Below are positions 7,944-16,500 of a stretch of DNA of 64,000 bases, one piece after another; position 1 is the stretch's first letter, and each line of letters begins with the position of its first letter. The notes beneath the pieces were generated by a model that saw only the letters and a program-made list of their open reading frames with translations, made no database searches and was not told the DNA's origin. The position numbers and the translations under genes are program-made. The DNA lies in contig JAXDJV010000030.1 of NCBI GenBank assembly GCA_034667465.1, positions 1-64,000 of the forward strand. The letters are read 5' to 3'. Source of the DNA: JAOBAU01 sp034667465. GTDB taxonomy: Bacteria; Acidobacteriota; Thermoanaerobaculia; Gp7-AA8.

Positions 7944-8399
7944 TTAGAACGGAACCTCATCATCGTCGTCCATTTCGGGACGCGAAGAGGGGGACGAAGA
8001 CGACTTGCGCGATCCGCCGCCGCCACCGCTGTAGCTGCCACCGCCACCGCCGCCTTCCTCATCGCCGCGGCGATCGAGCATCTGCATGGTGTTGGCGATG
8101 ATCTCGGTGCGGTACTTCTTCTGCCCCGACTCTTTGTCTTCCCAGCTGTCGGTGCGGATCGAGCCTTCGATGTAAACGAGCTTTCCTTTGCGGAGGTACT
8201 GACCGCAAATCTCGGCGAGCTTGCTCCAGGCGACGATGTTGTGCCACTCCGTCCGCTCCTGCTTTTCGCCGCTGCGGTCGGTGAAGCGCTCGTCGGTCGC
8301 GATCGTGAATTTTGCGACGGTCGTACCGCCCGGCGTCGACCGGATCTCCGGATCCTTGCCGAGGCGCCCGACCAGAATGACTTTGTTGACGCTGGCCAT
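7944..8399 (-). CDS. ssb: Single-stranded DNA-binding protein
   Basis: A 151-residue SSB. The OB-fold covers about residues 1-110, opening MASVNKVILVGRLGKDPE and containing TEWHNIVAWSKLAEICGQYL. A glycine/serine-rich linker follows, and the acidic tip DDDDEVPF recruits replication and repair partners. The ATG at 8399 is fixed by a good ribosome site, AAAGGAG, about eight bases upstream; the longer frame to 8468 is not supported. It coats single-stranded DNA during replication, repair and recombination. The linker has runs of glycine (GGGGGG and GGGGG), normal for SSB tails. Confidence 0.97.
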   Translation of the reverse strand: MASVNKVILVGRLGKDPEIRSTPGGTTVAKFTIATDERFTDRSGEKQERTEWHNIVAWSKLAEICGQYLRKGKLVYIEGSIRTDSWEDKESGQKKYRTEIIANTMQMLDRRGDEEGGGGGGSYSGGGGGSRKSSSSPSSRPEMDDDDEVPF

Positions 8400-8491
8400 T
8401 GGTTTTTTCTCCTTTGATGTCGTGACGTGATGCGCGCCAGCCGGCGAGTCTCGCGCGGCGCGCGGCATGGCCCGTGTGGGTCCCTGCTGCG

Positions 8492-8556
8492 GCGGATTCT
8501 AATGGATTCACTTCAGAGGCGTGCTTTTTCTACGCGTTGTAGACGATAGAATCCGC
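8492..8556. promoter_or_regulatory. Divergent ssb / yceH-like intergenic region with inverted TAGAAT boxes
   Basis: The 163 bp between the two divergent starts contains a perfect 10-base inverted repeat, GCGGATTCTA (8492-8501) and TAGAATCCGC (8547-8556). Each arm, read toward its own gene, contains TAGAAT, five of six matches to a sigma70 -10 box. No convincing -35 boxes are seen at 16-18 bp. It could be paired divergent promoters or a palindromic operator. Low certainty. Confidence 0.35.
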
Positions 8557-8562
8557 TCGGCC

Positions 8563-9243
8563 ATGAGCTTCTCTTCCGTGACGACCTTCGATGGCGAGCG
8601 CAAGCCGCGCACTCTCCCGGCGCGCGAGCTCGATCCTGTCGAGATTCGCGTCCTCGGCTCGCTGATGGAAAAGCAGCTCTCCACGCCCGAGTACTACCCG
8701 CTGACGCTCAACGCGCTCGCCGCCGCGGCGAATCAGAAATCGAATCGCGAGCCGGTCATGGATCTCGGCGATTCCGATCTGCAGCGCGCGCTCGATCGTC
8801 TCCAGGACGAGAAGCTGGTGTGGAAAGTCTTCGGCGGCCGGGCCGTCCGCTACGACCACAACCTCGATTCGATGTGGCAGATCGATCGCGCGGTGAAGGC
8901 GATCCTGACGCTGCTTTTTCTTCGCGGTCCGCAGACGGCGGGGGAGATTCGCGGACGAAGCGAACGGCTGCACGCATTCGAGTCGGTAGCCGAGGCGGAA
9001 GAAGCGCTGCAACGTCTGGCGACGCTCGCGCCGCCCGTTGTTCGCGAGTTGCCGCGACGTCCCGGACAGAAAGAGTCGCGCTGGGCGCATCTCCTCGGCG
9101 GCGCAATCGTCGAGCCGGCGGAAGGGGGGGAGACATCGCACGATGCGCGCGAGCCGCTCTCCGTCCGCGTGCAGCGTCTCGAAGAGCAGCTCGCCGCGCT
9201 CACCGCCGAGTTCCACTCACTGCGAGCGAAACTCGGCGAGTGA
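8563..9243 (+). CDS. YceH-family protein (DUF480)
   Basis: A 226-residue protein. The segment ELDPVEIRVLGSLMEKQLSTPEYYPLTLNAL is the hallmark opening of the YceH/DUF480 family, followed by AANQKSNREPVMDL, also highly typical. The fold is two winged-helix domains; residues from about 200 to the end (RVQRLEEQLAALTAEFHSLRAKL) form a short coiled coil. Molecular function is not established in the family. Start is ATG 8563 (MSFSSV); an in-frame ATG at 8521 adds 14 residues and lies in the promoter region. It is divergent from ssb and converges with the esterase-like gene. Confidence 0.92.
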   Translation: MSFSSVTTFDGERKPRTLPARELDPVEIRVLGSLMEKQLSTPEYYPLTLNALAAAANQKSNREPVMDLGDSDLQRALDRLQDEKLVWKVFGGRAVRYDHNLDSMWQIDRAVKAILTLLFLRGPQTAGEIRGRSERLHAFESVAEAEEALQRLATLAPPVVRELPRRPGQKESRWAHLLGGAIVEPAEGGETSHDAREPLSVRVQRLEEQLAALTAEFHSLRAKLGE

Positions 9244-9254
9244 CGTGAGCATCC

Positions 9255-12200
9255 TCAGTGCCGCGCGCGACGGTCGCGCTGCGGCAGCGGCATGAGGACG
9301 CGATCGAAGAACGCGTCGACGATGCCGAGCAGCGCTTCGTTATCCCAGCCCATGCCGCCGTGTCCGACGCCGTCGTTCACGAAGAGCGTGGCGTCGACGC
9401 CGGCCGCGACGAGTGCGTCGTAAAGCGCACGGCTCTGCGACAGCGGCACATTGCAATCGGTCGAGCCGTGGACGATCAGGAACGGCGGATCGTCGCGCGA
9501 CACATACGTGATCGGGCTGGCGGCGCGCGCCGAATCGGGGCACGACGTTGCGGAGCAGCCGAGGAGCTGAGTGACCTGCGCCACGGTATCGCCGCAGAGG
9601 GTGGAATCGGTTGCGAGGCGCGGGAGATCGGTCGCGCCGTAAAAGTCGACGACGGCGCGGACATTGGTCGGATACGCGGCGTTGCCGAGTGACGGATCGT
9701 CGAGCGCGCTTGCGCCGTTCGACGTACCGGCGAGTGCGGCGAGATGTCCACCGGCGCCGATGCCCCAGATGCCGACGCGGCTGGCGTCGAGCTCGTAGCG
9801 TGCGGCGTTCGCGCGCAGCCAGCGGATGGCTGCTTTCACGTCGGCGATCTGCGCCGGCATCTTCGCGGCCGATGCAGGGCGGAACGACAGCAGCGCGACC
9901 GCGTAACCGCGCGACGCTTCGCGGGTGATGACCGACATCTGGCGCAGCGGCGTGTTCCAGTCGGCGGCGTCGATGCCGACGATGACCGGATGCAGTTTTG
10001 AATCGAGCGGCAGGAAGAGATCGAGCATCAGTGACGTGCCGCCGACATTCTCGAATTCGAGATCGCGCGTCGCCGCGCTGGTGGCGTCGTCATTGAGGAT
10101 CGTCGCGGTGCTCTGCGCGCGGCCGGTGACGGCGTTGTGCGGATTGGAGAAGCGAACGAAGAAGCGCTCGTCCGGCTCGGGCGTCGTGTCTCCGTTGATG
10201 GTGATTTCAATCCGCTGCAGCGTTTCGCCCGGCGCGAACGTCACGGTGCCGGACGTCGCGACATAGTCTTCACCGGCTTTCGCGGAACCATCAGCCGTCG
10301 TGTAGTCGATGGAGACGGTTTGCGTCGCCGGCTGCGAGAGATGGACGTTGACGCGGACGCTCGTCTGTCCGCTGTTGCCTTCTGCCGTGGCGACGTCGTC
10401 GCCGCTCACAGTCAGCACGTCGACCGTAAGCGAGACCGTCGTGGAGCTCGGCGCGAAGTTGCTGGTTCCGGCGTAGTTCACCGTCAGCGTGTAGCTGCCG
10501 GGCGGCAGCGGATTGTTGAGCGTGATGCTGACCTTGCCGTTCGCGCCGAGCGTGCCGGAGCCGACGGTGGTTGCGCCGTTGAGGATGGTGACGTTGCCGC
10601 TGGGAGTGCCGCTCGACGATGTGACCGTGACCGCGATGACCGGTGCGGTGCCGGGAGGCGTCACCGCTGCCGACGCGGTCGTAGTCGTCGAGGCTTTTAC
10701 GAGCTGCACAAGGGTGTTCGACGTGCTCGCAGTCTCGCTGTTCTGGCCCTGGGCCTGGAAGCTCGCGATGATGTCATGGCTGCCGGCCGGAAGCGGCAAG
10801 GTTGTGTAGTACGCCACTCCGTTCACAGTCGTTCCATAGCCGGTCTCCGACTGCGAGCCCAGGACGCGGAAGGTGACGAGGCCGCCGTCCGCGACCGGGC
10901 CGAGATTCTGCTCGCGGATGACTGTGGCGGCGAACGTCACGCTTTGGCCGGGGGCCGATGGGTTCGCCGATGACGATAGTGTTGTCGTCGTGCTGGTCGC
11001 GGTCACGTGGTGGGTGACATTCGGGCTGGTACTCGTGCCGTAGACGGAATCACCGTTGTACGTCGCCGTGAGAGTCCCGCCGCTCCCGCCGATCGTGCTG
11101 ATCGACATCGACGCCTGCCCGTTTGTGAGGGGAACGGTGCCGATCTCGCCGCCGTTGAACTTGAACGTGACGGTGCCGGTTGGTGTCGGACCCGACCCGG
11201 TTACCGATGCCGTCAATGTCACCGGCTGGCCGAACTTGCTTGGATTCGGCGAGCTCGTCACCGTGGTCGACGACGTAGCGATCGCCGTCAGCACGACGTC
11301 GTTTCCTGTGCCGCCGTGATAGCTGATGCGGAAGCTGAATCCGCCCGTTGTTATCGTGGCGCCTTCCGTGTATTGCGTGCCGAAGCAGCCGAAGCAGAAC
11401 GAATTGAAGTTGCCGCTGACGGCATCGCTTCCGTCGTTGTCGATGATCACGAATTGCTGTCCGGGGGCCGGAGTGAATCCGCCGCCGACATTGACGGTGA
11501 GGTAGGCGTTCTGCGTCGCCACCGTGCCGTTGACTTTCAGCTGGTCGTAACCGGATCCCGGCGTTGCGCCACGCAGGTCGATGGTGAATGGCCGCGCCAT
11601 GTCGAGCGGGTAGCCCTCGTTGGTGAAGACGATGTTCCCGGTGGTGGCGATCGCGGTCGCCGAGCTCTGCGACGCAGGCGAAAACGATGCTCTCGACGTC
11701 ACGTTGCCGAGCGTGCTGTCGGTGACGACGACGCATGAAATATCGAACGTCGTGGAGGGGAAATTCGCAAAGAAGCTTGTGCTGCCGCTGCAGCCGCCGC
11801 CGGCGCTGTCGGAGAACGTGCCGTTGAATGTAGAGTTGGCAAAGAAGCGCGTGTTCGAGAACGAGTTGAGAAGGTGCCCGCTGCCGGTAACCGCGCCGTG
11901 GAAGTCAGCCGCGACCGTCACAGTCTTTCCATTGACGTCGAAGTTGCCCGCGAAATCGGCGCCGCCTACGCTGAGCGTGCCCATCGCGCGCACCGGCGCA
12001 TTGAACGTAACGACGCTGCCGCCGGAGATTGAGTTCGAAACTTCAACCGTCGCACCACTCACCGTGAACGGCACGGGAGGAAAGATGGAGAAGATCAGAG
12101 TGTCGAGCACCGTTCCGGCCGGCAGGTCATTGATGCTGCTGGTGTTCGTTGCGGTGCGGAATCGCAGCGTATCGCCGCTCTGCGGCAATTGCGCCGGATT

Positions 12201-12323
12201 CCAGTTCGCGGCGTTGTTCCAGCGGTTGTCGGACGCGCCGGTCCATTCGAGCGTGGCGCCGAACATGGCGGTACTGCAGCAAACGACTGCGACAAAAAGA
12301 ATCGCGCGGACTGCGTGACGCAT
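9255..12323 (-). CDS. Secreted modular protein with Ig-like and Calx-beta modules and a C-terminal esterase-like domain lacking its nucleophile
   Basis: A 1,022-residue exported protein. The ATG at 12323 is set by GGAGG six bases upstream. A signal peptide (about 1-23, ending STAMFGA) is followed by a beta-rich region (TLEWTGASDNRWNNAANW), about three bacterial Ig-like modules of the Big_3 type (SSTTVTSSPNPSKFGQPVTL and relatives), and a Calx-beta module (SIDYTTADGSAKAGEDYVATS). The last ~260 residues are an alpha/beta-hydrolase of the BD-FAE/carboxylesterase type. There the acid (HGSTDCNVP) and histidine (GVGHGG) are present, but the nucleophile elbow reads GIGAGGHLAA, with Gly856 where Ser is expected in G-x-S-A-G-G. 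The domain is probably a catalytically dead carbohydrate or ester binder. It is the last gene of the four-gene surface operon. Confidence 0.8.
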   Translation of the reverse strand: MRHAVRAILFVAVVCCSTAMFGATLEWTGASDNRWNNAANWNPAQLPQSGDTLRFRTATNTSSINDLPAGTVLDTLIFSIFPPVPFTVSGATVEVSNSISGGSVVTFNAPVRAMGTLSVGGADFAGNFDVNGKTVTVAADFHGAVTGSGHLLNSFSNTRFFANSTFNGTFSDSAGGGCSGSTSFFANFPSTTFDISCVVVTDSTLGNVTSRASFSPASQSSATAIATTGNIVFTNEGYPLDMARPFTIDLRGATPGSGYDQLKVNGTVATQNAYLTVNVGGGFTPAPGQQFVIIDNDGSDAVSGNFNSFCFGCFGTQYTEGATITTGGFSFRISYHGGTGNDVVLTAIATSSTTVTSSPNPSKFGQPVTLTASVTGSGPTPTGTVTFKFNGGEIGTVPLTNGQASMSISTIGGSGGTLTATYNGDSVYGTSTSPNVTHHVTATSTTTTLSSSANPSAPGQSVTFAATVIREQNLGPVADGGLVTFRVLGSQSETGYGTTVNGVAYYTTLPLPAGSHDIIASFQAQGQNSETASTSNTLVQLVKASTTTTASAAVTPPGTAPVIAVTVTSSSGTPSGNVTILNGATTVGSGTLGANGKVSITLNNPLPPGSYTLTVNYAGTSNFAPSSTTVSLTVDVLTVSGDDVATAEGNSGQTSVRVNVHLSQPATQTVSIDYTTADGSAKAGEDYVATSGTVTFAPGETLQRIEITINGDTTPEPDERFFVRFSNPHNAVTGRAQSTATILNDDATSAATRDLEFENVGGTSLMLDLFLPLDSKLHPVIVGIDAADWNTPLRQMSVITREASRGYAVALLSFRPASAAKMPAQIADVKAAIRWLRANAARYELDASRVGIWGIGAGGHLAALAGTSNGASALDDPSLGNAAYPTNVRAVVDFYGATDLPRLATDSTLCGDTVAQVTQLLGCSATSCPDSARAASPITYVSRDDPPFLIVHGSTDCNVPLSQSRALYDALVAAGVDATLFVNDGVGHGGMGWDNEALLGIVDAFFDRVLMPLPQRDRRARH

Positions 12324-12374
12324 TCGGATCCTCCGGGACATCGTCAACGACTACGGCGTATTCTTCCGCGGCGT

Positions 12375-13445
12375 CTAATGGGCCGCAGTTCGTACTCGGG
12401 CGAAAAAGTAAATCGTCTGCGGCTTGTGACCGTAAACCCCGCCGGTCAGCGCACGGCTGTTCGTATGGTAGTCGACGTTCACGCCGAGGCCTGCGCGCCA
12501 CGTCGGGCGGGCCATGACGTCGAAAACGTAGCCGACTGTGCCGTGGCCTGTGCGTCGCGCCGGTGCTCCGCCGATGGCCGGGCGATCGACGTTCTCGAAT
12601 CGACCGGTGATCGTGCTGCGCGTGGCGTGGATCGCGATTTCGATCCCGTAAGCATCGAGTGGTGTGAGGGAAGCTTCCTCGCGCCTGGTCCACATCGCGG
12701 TTGCCGCGACGACCGGTCCTTCGTAGCCGATCGACGCGCTGCTGATCTTCCGGATGACGGCGTCGCCGAGCTCGCCACGCGACAACTGAAAGCTGACGCG
12801 ATCGGCCGGCTTCACGGTGACGCGTGCCGCCCATGAATCGATGTCGCCGCCGGTCTCGAGCGAAGTGTGCTTTCCGTCGCTGACCGCATCATGAAAGACG
12901 CCGCCCTCGAGTGTGAAGTACTTCATGTCGAGTGCCGCGTTCACGACCTGCGTCTTCACGTGAAACGATTCCTGGATGTCATACGCAAAAGGAGAGACGG
13001 CCAGATCCATCGAAGATTCCCGGACGCCGTACGGGCGCGGTCCGAGCGTCGGCTCTCCGATCGGCGCGGCGTAAAGCCGCAGCGAACGCCAGCCGACTTC
13101 GACCGCAGCTTCTTCGATGAGATCGCGTGCGCGCATGCGGTCGATGACTTCTCCGCCCGCGTATGGCGAGACGTACTGCAGGAGCTGCGGGTAGCCTTTC
13201 TCTTTGATCGTGTACGGCTCGAGTGAGCCGCGTCCGCGAAGGCCGAAGAAGAATCCGCTGGCCGTGTCGTAGCGTCCGCGAACCTCCAGCCAGTTGGTCG
13301 AGAAATTCTCGGTGCGCGGCTCTTCCGGACCGGCTTCGGTGTTGTGAATGCCGAACGCGGCACCGCGGAACGACGACGACCACTGCGCCGAGGCGGTGGC
13401 GGAGATGGAAAGGACTGCGAGCAATACGATGACGTAACGATGCAA
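12375..13445 (-). CDS. Putative outer-membrane beta-barrel protein
   Basis: I place the start at TTG 13445, because AAGGAG lies seven bases upstream and a clean signal peptide then begins (LHRYVIVLLAVLSISATASA, then QW). The 356-residue product is rich in alternating aromatic/polar strands (TENFSTNWLEVRGRYD, GFFFGLRGRGS, YGIEIAIHATRSTITGRFE, IYFFARVRTAAH), the pattern of an outer-membrane barrel or porin-like protein. I recognise no named family. It sits 59 bp after the upstream TIG/Calx-beta gene and 51 bp before the esterase-like gene, all on one strand, so it may help anchor or export those surface proteins. That role is inference. Confidence 0.65.
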   Translation of the reverse strand: MHRYVIVLLAVLSISATASAQWSSSFRGAAFGIHNTEAGPEEPRTENFSTNWLEVRGRYDTASGFFFGLRGRGSLEPYTIKEKGYPQLLQYVSPYAGGEVIDRMRARDLIEEAAVEVGWRSLRLYAAPIGEPTLGPRPYGVRESSMDLAVSPFAYDIQESFHVKTQVVNAALDMKYFTLEGGVFHDAVSDGKHTSLETGGDIDSWAARVTVKPADRVSFQLSRGELGDAVIRKISSASIGYEGPVVAATAMWTRREEASLTPLDAYGIEIAIHATRSTITGRFENVDRPAIGGAPARRTGHGTVGYVFDVMARPTWRAGLGVNVDYHTNSRALTGGVYGHKPQTIYFFARVRTAAH

Positions 13446-13504
13446 ACGGCGGCTCCTTCGATGAACTGAAGGGCCGCCGTGCAAGGCTGCTGCCGCCAGA
13501 GTCA

Positions 13505-16500
13505 TCAAGGGCGGGAGCCTACGCGACGCCTCATCCCGCCGCAACCGTCAGGATCGAACGGCGAGACGTAGCGGAACGCGCCGGTGAGCGAGCCGCTGTC
13601 ACCGTTCGGATTCGTGACGACGATGCGCGCGGAGCCTGCGCTGCTGCTCGCCGGAATCGTGGCGGTGATCGTATTTGCGTCGACGACGATGATGTTCGTC
13701 GCCGCGACGTTCGCAATCGTGACGTTCGCGCCGGATGCGAATCCGGAGCCGCGGATCGTGATCGTCTCGCCGCCGTCGGTCGAACCGCATGACGTCGAAA
13801 CACTGTTGACCGCGACGCCGTGCGAAGCGACGACGATCGAAGGTCCGATCGCCGCAACGTTCCCCGCTGCGTTGATGACGTTGAGCGGATACGTTCCCCC
13901 ATCGATCGCCGGTACACGAATGACCGCGCGTGTGTACGCGATCGAGATGATCGCCGCAACGCGATCGCCGAGCGCGAAGCCGTAGCCGGCGCGGAACCCG
14001 TCGCCATCGACGACGATCTCGTTGCCTGTAATGACGGTCGTCGGATTCGCGCCCGTAATCCGCGGCGCGCCCGCTTCGACGATCGTGAAGATCGGACCGG
14101 TCGTCGTGATGTGACCGTTCGGATCGGTGATCGTGATCGCGACTTTGCCCGCGGGAAGATCAGGGACGCGAACGACATGCGTCTCGCCGGTCGTCGACAC
14201 GATCGGCGAGGCCGCCGGGCCAAACGTCACGCTGTCATGCGTTCGAAAACGGCTGCCGGTGATCGTGACCTGCTGTCCCGCCGCGCCGCTCTCCGGATCA
14301 ACTCTCGCGATCGCCGCCGCCGGCTCCTCGGCCGTTACGTACGCAAACGAAGATCCGAGCGTCGAGGTTGCGCCATTGCAGCGGATCGACACGCCGATCG
14401 TCGCGGCCGAATGTGGCGGTGCAATCGCCGTCAGAGCGGTATTGCCGTGAGACTCGACGCCGCGCGCCGGTGTGCCATCGAAGAAGACGCCGCACGCACT
14501 CGACAGGTTCGTGCCGTTCAGCTTCACGATGGTGCCGCCGCTGATGTTGCCGAATGACGGGATCACGCTCGTGAGCGTCGGGCCGGCGGAAAGATAGGTG
14601 AAGGCGTTCGCGAGGGTGTACGACCCGCTGCTGCATGAGAGCCGTACGTCGACGGTTGCCGGCGCATGCGGTGGCGTCAGTGCGTCGATCCTCGCATCGC
14701 TCATGAATGTCGTCTGTGCGGGCGTGCCGTCGAAGGTGACGCTGCAGTCGCTCTTCAGTCGAAGGCCGCTGACGTTCAGCATCGTGCCGCCCGCTGCCGG
14801 GCCGTTCGCGGGAGAGACGGAAAGGAGCTGTGGCGCGGTCGGTTGCGCGAGCACGTCGACGAAGAGCGTCACGATCTGGCCGCCGTATCGCGACGGCAGC
14901 GTGGCCTGGACGCCGGTCGAGGCGACGGCGCGTCCGGTGACGGTGAACGTCGCGCTGCCGCCGGGCTCGATGGTGACGGACGATGGAACGTCGATCGCGC
15001 GCGGGTCGGCGGCCGACAGTGCGATCGTCTGCGGATCGAGCGCGGCCGGAGTCAGGCTCGCCGTCACCGTCACGCTGGAGCCGACGGTGACTTTGACAGG
15101 AGCCGGCTGAAGCACGAGCGTCACCGGTTCGAATGATGTGACGTTCATGCTCAGCACGCGATCGCCGAGGCCGGGAGGGAAGGTGACGTCGACGCGTGAG
15201 GTCGCAGGAGCGGCGAGCGCGGTCACGTCAAAGGTGAGGATGCGTGTGCCGGCGCGGACGATGACCTGGGCCGGCGCGGCGAACGACGCCGGTTGTGCCG
15301 TGGTGACGGTCAGAACCGCATCCGCCGGCAGCACCTGGGCAAGTCTCACCGTGACTGTCTTCTTCGAGCCTCTGGCGATGTCGAGAGTTTTTGGAGTGAT
15401 CTCGGGGTCATCGTTCTCGATCGTCACGGTGCCAACCGGTTTGACGATCTTCGCCAGAGTCGAGCTCGAGGAAAGCGTGACCTCGAACGTCTCGTCGGCT
15501 TCCGCTTCCAGGTCGCCGTACGTGACGAGTGCGAGCGTCTCTTCTTTCGAGTTCAGAAAGTCGAGCGGGATTCCGCGCGCGGTGTAGTCGCTGCCGGCGA
15601 TCGCGGTCACATCGCGCGTTGACACATACGCCTTGCCGGTGAACGGCGCTTTGGCCGTAATTCTGACGTTGACGTTTCTGATGCCGCTGTCACCTTCGAC
15701 GACCGTGATGTCTTCGACTCTGAGCTCGTTGAGTCCGTCGTCGTTGAGGATCGTTCCTGATGCGTAGCGCATGTCCGTTCCCCACTGCGCGAAGAAGATC
15801 GTCAGCGAGAACGATTCATCGGTCTCGGCGTCGGTGTCGCCGACGATCGGCACGTTGATGTTCGCGGTCGTTTGACCGGGCGCAAAAGTGAGGGACGTTT
15901 CAGCGATTGAGTCGAAGTCCTGTCCCGCGGAGGCGGTGCCGGGCGAGGTGTAGTAGCGAAAGGTAATCGGAATCGTCGACTGGGCTCCGGTCAGCGTGAC
16001 GACGAACGTCGCATCTTTCTTTCCGCTGTCACCTTCGATGACGGATACGTTCGCGGGAACGGCGATCGGCCTGGTCTCATCGTCCTGCACTGTGATTGTC
16101 GTCCACGCCACCGAGCCGCTGATGAGAACTCCGCCGGTCGGATTGGAGAACGTCAGCGTGAACGTCTCCGGTCCTTCGTAGAGAGAATCGTTCAGGATCG
16201 GGACGGAGATCACTTTCGAGCTTTCGCCGTCGGCAAAACGGACCGTGCCGCTGATGGCTGAGTAGTCGGCGCCCGCGGTCGCGGAGCCGTTCGACGTTGT
16301 GTAGTCGGCAGTGACGGCGCCCGAGGTTCTGCCGCTGCGCGTCACGACGACGTCGGCGGTGGCGGTCCCCTCAACGACACTGAATGTTCCGGCCGTGCTG
16401 AGCGTGCCGTGCGCCTCGACGTGAACGCAATTCGAGAATTCGGAGGTGTTCCCCGAAGAGTCTCTGGCGGTTGCAGTGATCGTCGTGCCGGTGTTGAGGC

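Noticed and set aside
9255..12323. Calling the protein an active esterase or lipase
   Set aside because: The nucleophile serine of the G-x-S-A-G-G elbow is glycine in this sequence, although the acid and histidine are present.
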